Position numbers and translations under genes: made by a program. The notes beneath the pieces were generated by a model. The model searched no databases. It saw nothing but the letters and a program-made list of their open reading frames with translations, and was not told the origin of the DNA. Below, in pieces: positions 33,771 through 41,666 of a stretch of DNA of 64,000 bases. The DNA is from Bacillota bacterium (GTDB taxonomy: Bacteria > Bacillota > Bacilli > Paenibacillales > NBRC-103111): assembly GCA_023388055.1 (NCBI GenBank), contig JAEWGW010000018.1, forward strand, positions 1 to 64,000, given 5' to 3'. The first letter of the stretch is position 1. Each line of letters starts with the position of its first letter.

Positions 33771-34004
33771 TAACGGAACTCTGTGACTCTTACATGCGCT
33801 TTTGGACTAACTTTGCATGTTAACGGAACTCTGCGACTCTTACAGGCCTAATTTTATTCCGAAGAGCCTATTCTCCCCTCGTAAGAGCTTCTAAGTTCCG
33901 TTAGAGTTTCAATCGGGACATTTTAGCACGCTAAGCGCTTCTCAGTTCCGTTAGAGTTTCAATCAGAGCATTTTAGCACGCTAAGCGCTTATCAGTTCCG
34001 TTAG
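33771..34004. repeat. Intergenic word-repeat cluster, type D, with 50-bp tandem copies
   Basis: TAACGGAACTCTGxGACTCTTAC occurs forward at 33771-33793 and 33821-33843 and reversed at 33881-33903. A 50-bp unit (TTAGAGTTTCAATC..., TTTTAGCACGCTAAGCGCTT) then repeats at 33901 and 33951, each copy ending in TCAGTTCCG. It fills the 397-bp gap 33710-34106, which has no gene. Confidence 0.75.
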
Positions 34005-34106
34005 CAAGCCGTCCTCCAGCTAACACGCCCCTCAGCTCCGGTACCCAGCATCAACTGGACAGTCAGGCGGCACATGTATCTTTTCAAAAAAGAAAGGATG
34101 CTCCTT

Positions 34107-35162
34107 ATGCATAAGCTCACACTCATCACCTGGCAAACGAATGCGCTGGAAGCCACGGTTGCCCTCTGGAACCGCACGGCGGTGAAGGATGGATACAAGG
34201 AAATGACCGCCGATTCCTTCGGCCGGCTAATCCTGCAAAACCCTTATTTCGATCCGGCCTGCACCTTCCTGTTGGTAGAAACAGACGGAGCTTCAGAAAC
34301 AAACCCGGAGACAGCGGGCAGCAGATCAATCGAAGCCCCCTCCCCCACTTTTCCCGTCATCAAAGGTTTTGCCTGCGGTGTAACCGGGGCTGACCTGCCC
34401 CTGGGCGCTGATGCCGGATACTTGACGATTCTCCTGTTGGATGAAGATATTGCTGACGACCGCCACTACTCCGTTTTGCTGGATGCCGTGGAGCAGCGCT
34501 TCCGCGACCTGGGCAAAACACAGGCGGAGGCGCTTTTTTTCAATCCGATGAAGCTGCCCTGGCTGATTCCGGATACCCCCGGCCATGAGCATAACAATGC
34601 TCCGGGTATTCCTGTGGACAGCGTGCTGCACCGTTTTCTTCTGGACCATGGTTACACGGAACGGTCACGGCAGAACGGCATGTATCTGGATTTGAGCCCA
34701 TTCAGCATTCCGGCGGACATTCTGGAGAAGGAAAAACGTGCGGAGGAGCAGGGCTACCGGGTTGAATGGTTTGATGGGACGCGGCACACCGAACTAACCG
34801 GGATGCTTTCCGCTCTGGCCAACCCTGCCTGGGAGAAGGAGCTGACCCGCTGTGCGGAAGAAGGAATCCCCTTTCTGGTGGCGGCCCATCAAGACAGGGC
34901 GGCCGGTTTTGCCGGACCTGTAGTCAGAGAACCAAGCGGGCGTGGGTATTTTGCGGGAATCGGGGTTCATCCGGAGGATGAGGGCAAGGGGCTTGGCTCT
35001 ATACTCTTCTTTCGGCTATGTGATGCCTTCCGGGGTATCGGAACGGAATATATGTCCCTTTTTACAGGAGAAACCAATCCTGCCTTGCGGATTTACCAAA
35101 AGGCCGGGTTCCAAACGGCCAAGCAGTTTGGTGTGTTGCGCAAGGTTTTGGCGGAGTCATAA
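34107..35162 (+). CDS. GNAT-family acetyltransferase
   Basis: A 351-residue protein with a GNAT domain in the last 130 residues. The acetyl-CoA loop is VHPEDEGKGLGS, followed by NPALRIYQKAGFQTAKQFG, the classic C-terminal GNAT turn. The first 200 residues look like a second, degenerate GNAT-type half, giving a tandem layout. ATG at 34107 is nine bases after AAAGG; ATG at 34098 would abut the binding site. It starts a four-gene set with the PIG-L deacetylase, namZ and a sugar kinase, so an amino sugar or peptide stem amine may be its substrate. That is inference. Confidence 0.82.
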   Translation: MHKLTLITWQTNALEATVALWNRTAVKDGYKEMTADSFGRLILQNPYFDPACTFLLVETDGASETNPETAGSRSIEAPSPTFPVIKGFACGVTGADLPLGADAGYLTILLLDEDIADDRHYSVLLDAVEQRFRDLGKTQAEALFFNPMKLPWLIPDTPGHEHNNAPGIPVDSVLHRFLLDHGYTERSRQNGMYLDLSPFSIPADILEKEKRAEEQGYRVEWFDGTRHTELTGMLSALANPAWEKELTRCAEEGIPFLVAAHQDRAAGFAGPVVREPSGRGYFAGIGVHPEDEGKGLGSILFFRLCDAFRGIGTEYMSLFTGETNPALRIYQKAGFQTAKQFGVLRKVLAES

Positions 35163-35193
35163 TCCGGACTATGGAAAGGAGCTGTTTTTTGAC

Positions 35194-35919
35194 ATGACGC
35201 AAAATCAATCTCAAGCTCAATCACAGCCGCAAACCATTCTGGCCATCGGCGGCCATGTAGGAGATATGGAGCTGACCGCCGGTGGTGCACTGGCCAGTCA
35301 CGCTTTAAAAGGAGACCGGATTGTAACCCTGGCCCTTACGGCGGGGGAACGGGGTGTGCCGGCCGGGCAGGACATGGCGGAGTACCGGGCGCAGAAGGTC
35401 CGGGAGGCGGAGGCGTTTGCAGGGAAGCTGAACGGCGAAGCCTTTGTCCTGGATTATGCCGACGGCGAGCTGCCTGACAATATGGAGGTACGCCTCCAGG
35501 TATGCGATATCATCCGGCAGGTCCGGCCGTCCATCCTCATCACCCATTTCAAAAACAGCATGCACAAGGATCACAGCACCACCCACCGGATCGTGAATGA
35601 CGCCCGTTTTTTTGCAGGGTTAGCTTCGTTCCAGCGTGAGCTGCCCGCCGCCTTCGCAGGCAAGCTGTATTATGCGGAAAATTGGGAGGACGCGGTGGAC
35701 TACCGGCCTTATGTATATGTGGATTTTGACCAAAAGGCGTATGAGCTGTGGGTGGAGGCGGTGTCCCAGCATTGGTTCGTGACGGGCAGCAAGTCCTTCC
35801 CTTATCTGGAATACTACAAGCATCTGGCCAGAGTCCGGGGAATTGAGGCCCGCAAGCAGTATGCGGAAACCTTCATGATTCCGGAGGAGGCCCTCCGGCT
35901 GCGGCAGGGGGAGCTGTAG
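35194..35919 (+). CDS. PIG-L family deacetylase
   Basis: A 241-residue LmbE/PIG-L fold zinc hydrolase. The metal motif is GGHVGDMEL (H21, D24), replacing the usual HPDDxE, and the distal His is in SMHKDHSTTHRI. Family members remove N-acetyl groups from GlcNAc-type sugars. GGAAAGGAG precedes ATG at 35194. The Gln/Ser-rich first 14 residues are probably disordered. It lies 31 bp after the GNAT gene and its stop is one base before namZ, so it is firmly inside the cell-wall sugar operon. Confidence 0.85.
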   Translation: MTQNQSQAQSQPQTILAIGGHVGDMELTAGGALASHALKGDRIVTLALTAGERGVPAGQDMAEYRAQKVREAEAFAGKLNGEAFVLDYADGELPDNMEVRLQVCDIIRQVRPSILITHFKNSMHKDHSTTHRIVNDARFFAGLASFQRELPAAFAGKLYYAENWEDAVDYRPYVYVDFDQKAYELWVEAVSQHWFVTGSKSFPYLEYYKHLARVRGIEARKQYAETFMIPEEALRLRQGEL

Positions 35920-35920
35920 C

Positions 35921-37072
35921 ATGAGCATGGTGCAATACGGCGTAGAAAATCTCCAGAACTTCGCGCATCTCCTAAAAGGAAAACGGCTGGGGCTGATCAC
36001 CGCCCCCACCGGGTTAACCCGGGATTTTGTCTCCACCGTGGATGTGCTGCATGAGCAGTTCCATCTGGCGGCACTGTTTTCCCCGGAGCATGGGGTGAGG
36101 GGCGATCAGGCAGCCGGCGGGCTGGTGGAGAATTACCGGGACGAACGCACCGGAGTCCCCGTCTACAGCCTGTACCGTCCGGATTCCAAACGGCTGACCC
36201 CGGAAATGCTGGATCAGGTGGACATGGTGGTCTATGATATTCAAGACGCCGGGGCCCGTTTCTACACCTTCATCTACACCATGCTGTATGCGCTGGAGGA
36301 TTGCGCCCGGGCGGGCAAGGCCTTTATGGTGCTGGACCGGCCCAATCCGCTGGGTGGAGCTGTGGTGGAGGGGAACCGGCTGCGGGAGGGATTTCAATCC
36401 TTCGTTGGCAATTATCCCGGTCTTGCCATCCGCTACGGTCTGACTGTGGGAGAGCTGGCATTGATGGCCAATGACCAATTGGGCCTCGAAGCGGAGCTGC
36501 ACGTGGTGCCCATGAAGGGCTGGTCCCGGGATATGCTGTTTCCCGACACGGGGAATATGTGGGTTCCGCCTTCTATGGGGCTTCCGCGGTTCGGAACAAC
36601 GGCACTTTATCCGGGGACCTGCCTGATGGAAGGCACCAACCTGTCGGAAGGCAGAGGCACACCGCTTCCCTTCGAGCTAATCGGGGCACCCTATCTGGAT
36701 GCAGACCGTTTGGCTTCGGAAATGAATCAGCTCCAGCTGACCGGCGTCTGCTTCCGGCCCGCCCACTTCAAACCTACCTTCTCCAAGCATCAAGGAGATC
36801 TTTGTCACGGGGTGCAGCTGCATGTCACCGACCTGCGGGCTTTGCGGCCTGTGGAAACAGGCATCCGGCTGATCGACACCCTGAGGCGGAATTGGCAGGA
36901 GTTTGCCTTTTTGGAGCCATTCCGTGAAGGGGGAAGGCCGTTTATGGATCTTCTGTGGGGGGACAGTACGCTGCGCGAAGGGACTTTCCGGGTGGAGGAG
37001 CTGCTCGGGCAGCTGCAGGAGGAAAGTACAGCTTTTGCCGGGGAAAAAGAAGTCTATCATATATACAGGTGA
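35921..37072 (+). CDS. namZ: Exo-beta-N-acetylmuramidase (GH171, NamZ-like)
   Basis: A 383-residue DUF1343/GH171 protein, the family of Bacillus subtilis NamZ (YbbC), which cuts MurNAc from the non-reducing end of glycan strands. The family stretches LFSPEHGVRGD, VVYDIQDAGARFYTF, MVLDRPNPLGGAVVEGN and YPGTCLMEGTNLSEGRGT are intact. No signal peptide is visible, so either it acts on imported disaccharides or the export route is unclear. ATG at 35921 follows the deacetylase stop by one base. NagZ elsewhere in the island supplies the complementary GlcNAc-releasing activity. Confidence 0.93.
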   Translation: MSMVQYGVENLQNFAHLLKGKRLGLITAPTGLTRDFVSTVDVLHEQFHLAALFSPEHGVRGDQAAGGLVENYRDERTGVPVYSLYRPDSKRLTPEMLDQVDMVVYDIQDAGARFYTFIYTMLYALEDCARAGKAFMVLDRPNPLGGAVVEGNRLREGFQSFVGNYPGLAIRYGLTVGELALMANDQLGLEAELHVVPMKGWSRDMLFPDTGNMWVPPSMGLPRFGTTALYPGTCLMEGTNLSEGRGTPLPFELIGAPYLDADRLASEMNQLQLTGVCFRPAHFKPTFSKHQGDLCHGVQLHVTDLRALRPVETGIRLIDTLRRNWQEFAFLEPFREGGRPFMDLLWGDSTLREGTFRVEELLGQLQEESTAFAGEKEVYHIYR

Positions 37073-37127
37073 GCATCATTGGGGGAGCCGCCCCAGCTAT
37101 AAAGAAGCAGAGGGTGAAGACAGAGGG

Positions 37128-38093
37128 ATGAGCGAAATGATCAGCGGTTTTGAAGAAAACGGTCCCCGGGGTTTTGCCGTGGGGCTGGACGGGGGCGGCA
37201 CCAAAACCACCGTTACCGTAATGGATGCGGAAGGCAGGATCGTCCGCGAGTTTACCGCCGACGGTATCAACTACAACGGCCGGAAGGAGGCCGAGGTGGA
37301 GCAGGCGCTGCACAGCATCTGCGCGGAGCTTGCTGCTGTCTGCGGAGGCCTGGGGCACATCCGCCACCTGGTCATCGGCGCCGCCGGCATCAGCAACCCG
37401 GCCATCCCCGGCCGGCTCACCGCTGCTGTCCGCAGCCGCGGTTATACCGGTCCCCTGCGCATTATCGGGGACCACGAGGCTGCACTGCATGGCGCCTTCG
37501 GCGGCGGACCGGGGATGCTGCTCATCGCCGGCACCGGGTCCGTCTGCTTCGGCCGCAGCGCCGCAGGCGAAACCGGCCGGGCCGGAGGCTTCGGCCACCT
37601 CATCGACGATGAGGGCAGCGGCTACAGCATCGGCCGCCGCCTGCTCAGTGCAGCGGTCCGGGCCTGGGACGGCCGGGAGCCGCCTACGGTCATCAGCCGC
37701 CTGCTCCAGGAGCGGCATCAGCTTAGCGGCCCGGGTGAAATCGTCGGTTTCACCTATGGCCCGGCTACAGGCAAAAAAGAAATCGCCTCCCTCGCTCCCA
37801 TTCTGGAGGAGGCCTGTTGCCTTGGCGATGCGGCCGCCTTGGCCATCGCCGAAGCCAGCGCCGCCGCACTGGTGGAGCTGGTGGCGGCATTGGCGGACCG
37901 CCTGGGGCTGACGGCTGGGCCGCTTACCCTCTCGGGCAGCGTGCTGCTTTGCAACCCCTATGTGCGGAGCGCCTTCGACCGGCAGCTGGCGGAGGCCCTG
38001 CCGATGCAGCTTGTGCCGCCCCGCCTCCATGCCGCCGCAGGGGCTGCCGCTATGGCGCTGGAGCTGGCGGCGGCAGGAGCCGCGCCGGAGTAA
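37128..38093 (+). CDS. BadF-type N-acetylhexosamine kinase (MurK/NagK-like)
   Basis: A 321-residue ASKHA kinase of the BadF/BcrA/NagK family. The phosphate loop is GLDGGGTKTTVTV near residue 15-27, the catalytic region IGDHEAALHGAFGG, the adenosine motif LIAGTGSVCFG, then GHLIDDEGSGYSIGRR. In Clostridium a member (MurK) phosphorylates both MurNAc and GlcNAc. Here an ABC importer would deliver unphosphorylated sugars, so such a kinase is needed ahead of MurQ. ATG at 37128 is used; ATG at 37137 has better spacing to GAGGG and is an alternative. A terminator follows. Confidence 0.87.
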   Translation: MSEMISGFEENGPRGFAVGLDGGGTKTTVTVMDAEGRIVREFTADGINYNGRKEAEVEQALHSICAELAAVCGGLGHIRHLVIGAAGISNPAIPGRLTAAVRSRGYTGPLRIIGDHEAALHGAFGGGPGMLLIAGTGSVCFGRSAAGETGRAGGFGHLIDDEGSGYSIGRRLLSAAVRAWDGREPPTVISRLLQERHQLSGPGEIVGFTYGPATGKKEIASLAPILEEACCLGDAAALAIAEASAAALVELVAALADRLGLTAGPLTLSGSVLLCNPYVRSAFDRQLAEALPMQLVPPRLHAAAGAAAMALELAAAGAAPE

Positions 38094-38103
38094 ACGCAGC
38101 AGC

Positions 38104-38132
38104 GGCGGGCATCGGATGGATGCCCGCCTTTT
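38104..38132 (+). terminator. Terminator of the namZ-kinase operon
   Basis: A ten-bp stem GGCGGGCATC/GATGCCCGCC with a five-base loop, then TTTTGCTTT. Confidence 0.85.
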
Positions 38133-38243
38133 GCTTTGCCCGGTCCCCACCCCTTGCCTTACCCGGTTCCCTCCCTTCGCCCTTGCCCAGTCCCCATCCC
38201 CTGCCTAACCCGCCTGCCCCCATCCTTTGCTCCCCGCCACCTG

Positions 38244-38376
38244 TTGTATATGAAAAACCGACCATAATTTTCGAAATCGCCCCTATTTTGACCATTAAGG
38301 TCGAAATTTCATATACAATTTCAGGAAATTGGGTGCGCGGCACGTTTTATACACGAAAAACCGAGTACAATCCCCT
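38244..38376. repeat. Intergenic inverted word repeat
   Basis: TTGTATATGAAA (38244-38255) is exactly inverted at 38307-38318. The phrase TATATGAAAAACCGACCATAAT is echoed at about 38350-38373 as TATACACGAAAAACCGAGTACAAT. The rest of the gap 38094-38633 is CT-rich with no gene seen. Confidence 0.6.
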
Positions 38377-38633
38377 AAATGACCTGCCTCCGGCCAAATA
38401 AACTCGATTTTTCAGCTATAACACTACTCCCCGCCACTCCCACTCTACATGTGACACTCCCACCACTCTTCCCGCTCTTCCCGCTCCTACTCTACACACT
38501 TCTCCCATCGCTTCACCTGGCCTGCCACTCGCACTCTTCCCGCTCCTACTCTACACGCTCCCCCTCCCATCACTCCCGTGGTACAGCTCCCCGGAATAGC
38601 GCATCCTGCTCCTCCCCCGGTTTATGTCTCTCC

Positions 38634-39620
38634 TCACACAGCCCCCCACCGCACAGCCACTCCCGCGTAGGTCAGACCTCCGCCAAAACCCAGCAGCGCC
38701 AGCCGCTGGCCATGCTTCAGCTTCCCTTCGTCCAGCGCAAGCTGCAGCGCCAAGGGAATGGACGCCGCCGAGGTATTCCCCCGGAACTCCACGCTGGTCA
38801 GCGTATGCTCCATAGGCACAGGGCCGCGTTCGCATATCGCCTCGATCATCCGCAGATTGGCGCTGTGGGGCACAAACCAGTCCACATCCCCCGCTTCCCA
38901 TCCGGCCCGCTCCAGCAGCACCTTCAGCTGCTCCGGAACCGTCCGCACGGCCCACTTGTAAACCTCTCTGCCGTTTTGCACCAGACATCCGCCGCCTGTT
39001 AAAGCCACCCCCATCAGCTCCGAGGACAGCCCGCTGCCGTATACATGGATGCCTCCCTCTCCGATGGTTCCGGATAGTGCCGCCGCAAAACCCCCTTCCC
39101 CCTCCGCCCGCTCCACCAGAACAGCGCCGGCGCCATCTCCGAACAGAATGCAGGTGGAACGGTCCGTATAATCGGTGATTTTGGACAAGGTCTCTGCACC
39201 GATCACCAGCACCTTGCGGTACATCCCGCTGGTCACCAGCCCGTCGGCCAGCTGCAGGCCGTATACGAAGCCCGCGCAGGCAGAGTTGATATCCATCGCC
39301 CCGGCACGGACAATACCAAGCCCGGCCTGCACCCGGGAGGCTGTACTGGGGCAGGTATAATCCGGTGTGCTGGTAGCCACCAGAATCATGTCCACATCCC
39401 CCACCGAAACCCCATAACGGCGGACCAGATCCTCCACCGCCTTAACGGCCAGATCCGAAGCAAATTCCCCTTCGGCAGCAATCCGCCGTTCCCTCATGCC
39501 TGTACGCTGCACAATCCATTCGTCATTGGTATCCACTATTTTTTCCAGATCGGCATTGCTCAAAATCCGTTCCGGCACATACGCTCCCAAAGCTGTAATG
39601 TTCGATTTGGAGTATAGCAT
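38634..39620 (-). CDS. fabH: Beta-ketoacyl-ACP synthase III
   Basis: A 328-residue thiolase-fold enzyme that starts fatty acid synthesis by condensing acyl-CoA with malonyl-ACP. The triad is C115 in INSACAGF, H252 in FVPHSANLRM and N282 in FRGNTSAAS. ATG at 39620 has CAGGAGGG ten bases upstream. It stands alone without fabF, like the second copy FabHB of Bacillus rather than the fabHA-fabF operon. A FapR-like operator overlaps its promoter, so it should be repressed when malonyl-CoA is low. Confidence 0.95.
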   Translation of the reverse strand: MLYSKSNITALGAYVPERILSNADLEKIVDTNDEWIVQRTGMRERRIAAEGEFASDLAVKAVEDLVRRYGVSVGDVDMILVATSTPDYTCPSTASRVQAGLGIVRAGAMDINSACAGFVYGLQLADGLVTSGMYRKVLVIGAETLSKITDYTDRSTCILFGDGAGAVLVERAEGEGGFAAALSGTIGEGGIHVYGSGLSSELMGVALTGGGCLVQNGREVYKWAVRTVPEQLKVLLERAGWEAGDVDWFVPHSANLRMIEAICERGPVPMEHTLTSVEFRGNTSAASIPLALQLALDEGKLKHGQRLALLGFGGGLTYAGVAVRWGAV

Positions 39621-39669
39621 GGTTACAATCCCTCCTGTTTTTTTGCCCCGCATAAGAGCTGTTATATTT

Positions 39670-39703
39670 ATTATAGCACCTTGTGTTAAGACCTGGTACT
39701 AAT
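39670..39703 (-). promoter_or_regulatory. fabH promoter with FapR-like operator
   Basis: On the minus strand an extended -10 TGCTATAAT lies at 39670-39678. Just upstream, read on the plus strand, TTAAGACCTGGTACTAAT (39686-39703) differs from the FapR consensus TTAGTACCTRRTACTAAT at two positions. The gap 39704-39930 is AT-rich with repeats of AGTTCTAATT and no gene. Confidence 0.65.
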
Positions 39704-39930
39704 TTTTGTATTTCTAATTTGTAGTTCTAATTTCTAATTCATGCTAATAATTCATAGTTCTAATTCAATCTTAATTTTTATGCCAGCCCCCCAATTTACT
39801 CTTCCCCCTTCAACCTCTTTAAACCATTTCCCCCAATCTGAAGTCTATTTAATGATTGAGCGAACCGCAAAGACGGGTATATATTCATGATCTCTGACAC
39901 ACATTCTGGCACAAAAGGAGCTGAGATTTT

Positions 39931-41067
39931 ATGAAGCACGTTCCCTTTCACACTGACGCCACTCCATCCTCCCGGCGGCCACAGGCCGGACGGTTCATCA
40001 TCCTGCCCCTTGCCGCTGTATTGCTGGCGGGCAGCGCCCTGCTTCCAGCAACCGTTCCCGCAGCCCGCGCAGAAACCGCCGTCCAAGCCGCGGAAGTCCG
40101 GCAGGAGACGGAGAAGACTCCCTCATTCAAATCCTTCCTAATGGACATAAACGGGCAACAGGAATCCATTCCCGGAGCAGTTTCCCCCAATGGAGAAACC
40201 ACCTATGTGGCCATCCGTGCCCTTAGCGAAAAGCTGGGTCTTGAGGTGGCCTGGGACCCGCAGAACAGCATCTCCACCATCACCGGACGCAATGCAACGC
40301 TCAGCACCAAAACAGGCGAGACTCAGCCCTACACAATCAACGGGCAAACCATATATGGCACGGAGCCCCTGCTGGTGGACGGCACCACCTATCTGCCAAC
40401 GGGATTTTTTCTGGACACCTTCGGCTATACCTCCGTTACGGATGGGACAAGCGGTGTAACAATGCTCACCCCCTTGTCTCTTAACCCGCTGACCATCACC
40501 ACCGGGGTTATCGACGAGACTACCGAGAAGCTGGAGTTTAAGCTTCAGTATCCGCAAATAAACGGATTGGCAGACACCGCAGTCCAGGATAAGATAAACG
40601 GCACCATTCAGGCGGAGGTAAACCGCATGGCCGAGGCCTCCCGCAAGGATCTGGAGAATGCGGGCGACAGCGAAAGAAGCGTCCCCAATGGCTATACCGT
40701 CCATTATTTCGTCACCCAGAACAGCGGCGGCAAGCTGAGCCTGTATCTGCAATCCTACCTGTATACCGGAGGCGCACACGGGATGCCCGCCCGGGTTCCG
40801 TTAACCTTCGATCTGGCTACAGGAGACACTCTGACGCTGCAGCAGGCAGCGGGCAACACCCCGGATTACGCGGCAGTGATTAACAAACGGGTAAAGGAAG
40901 AGTTTTCCAAGCAGGAAATGGTGCTGGCACCCTTCGAATCCATTTCCGAAAACCAGCCGTTTTTCCTTCGCAATAACGAGATAGTCGTCTATTTTGAACC
41001 CTATGAATATACGGCCTACGCCGCCGGTTTCCCGGAGTTTACCATACCGCAGAGCGTGTTCGAATAA
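39931..41067 (+). CDS. Secreted stalk-domain protein with DUF4163/DUF3298
   Basis: A 378-residue exported protein. A signal peptide at residues about 20-50 (FIILPLAAVLLAGSALLP) ends near AARA. Residues 70-180 form a copper amine oxidase N-terminal-like (stalk) domain (TTYVAIRALSEKLGLEVAWD, GTTYLPTGFFLDTFGY), common in Paenibacillus surface proteins. Residues 185-378 form DUF4163 plus DUF3298 (YLYTGGAHGMPARVPLTFDLATGDTLTL and the C-terminal FPEFTIPQSVF), as in PdaC and RsiV. Function is unknown; carbohydrate or lysozyme binding is known for relatives. It stands alone with its own terminator. Confidence 0.8.
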   Translation: MKHVPFHTDATPSSRRPQAGRFIILPLAAVLLAGSALLPATVPAARAETAVQAAEVRQETEKTPSFKSFLMDINGQQESIPGAVSPNGETTYVAIRALSEKLGLEVAWDPQNSISTITGRNATLSTKTGETQPYTINGQTIYGTEPLLVDGTTYLPTGFFLDTFGYTSVTDGTSGVTMLTPLSLNPLTITTGVIDETTEKLEFKLQYPQINGLADTAVQDKINGTIQAEVNRMAEASRKDLENAGDSERSVPNGYTVHYFVTQNSGGKLSLYLQSYLYTGGAHGMPARVPLTFDLATGDTLTLQQAAGNTPDYAAVINKRVKEEFSKQEMVLAPFESISENQPFFLRNNEIVVYFEPYEYTAYAAGFPEFTIPQSVFE

Positions 41068-41086
41068 GAGCCACACCATAAAAATA

Positions 41087-41118
41087 AAATCCCCGACGTT
41101 ATGGAGTCGGGGATTTTC
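41087..41118 (+). terminator. Terminator after the stalk-domain gene
   Basis: A 12-bp perfect stem AAAATCCCCGAC/GTCGGGGATTTT with an eight-base loop. Confidence 0.88.
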
Positions 41119-41227
41119 ACTATAAAAAAAGCCCGAACATTACCGAATGCTGGAGAAAACAAGAGATAGATGCAGTTTTATCTGGAATAATGACAAAAAA
41201 ATGGGACGTGTTTCTGCCACAGGGAAA

Positions 41228-41257
41228 TTGACAAATCTTTGAACAGTAGGCTATAAT
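41228..41257 (+). promoter_or_regulatory. Sigma-A promoter of the cellulase operon
   Basis: Perfect TTGACA (41228-41233) and TATAAT (41252-41257) hexamers, 18-bp spacer. Transcription would start near 41264, leaving a leader of about 400 nt before the GH6 gene. Confidence 0.82.
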
Positions 41258-41300
41258 GATGTCAGATATTTACATTAATTCCTGACACCTACATCTGATT

Positions 41301-41321
41301 GGGGGAGGTGCACGTTTGTAA
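41301..41321 (+). promoter_or_regulatory. Strong ribosome site followed by a start-stop (TTG-TAA)
   Basis: GGGGGAGG (41301-41308) is followed after seven bases by TTG TAA (41316-41321). It sits about 40 nt into the cellulase leader, with no coding frame attached. It could be a ribosome-loading or attenuation element, or chance. Confidence 0.35.
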
Positions 41322-41579
41322 GAGAGCGCGTTCACAAGCTCGTCCCATGTACCAGGAATAACCCGCATTCCCGTCCATCCCAATGAATCCACACCCCCAA
41401 GGCTATTTCCTTTTCTTCCAGAAGCGTATGTTACAGCCTCGCGCAGCTATCAAATCTGTTTTTTCGATCCTCTACTGCCAAAACTCTCGCTTATTCTTCC
41501 TGCTGTTGTCGTTTAGGATAATCTGCTCCTCTCAGAGTTTCAGACCTGCCCTAGTGTAAATGATTATTTGGCATCGGTA

Positions 41580-41593
41580 TGTAAGCGCTGTCT
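41580..41593 (+). promoter_or_regulatory. cre (CcpA) site in the cellulase leader
   Basis: TGTAAGCGCTGTCT matches TGWAANCGNTNWCA at 13 of 14 positions. It lies more than 300 bp downstream of the transcription start, where CcpA would act as a roadblock. Confidence 0.7.
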
Positions 41594-41609
41594 TTTTCTT
41601 TCCTAAAAA

Positions 41610-41625
41610 ATGAACGCGCGTTCAT
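41610..41625. promoter_or_regulatory. 16-bp perfect palindrome before the GH6 gene
   Basis: ATGAACGCGCGTTCAT is a perfect palindrome with a CG centre like LacI-family operators. A half copy, GCGCGTTCAC, is found near 41326. Confidence 0.5.
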
Positions 41626-41666
41626 GCAAGGTGGAGGTCATTCCAAAAAACAGGGAGATGAATAAT

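Noticed and set aside
33885..34004. Tandem repeats that could suggest a CRISPR array
   Set aside because: Only two full 50-bp units, no unique spacers, no cas genes; the array is a simple tandem duplication.
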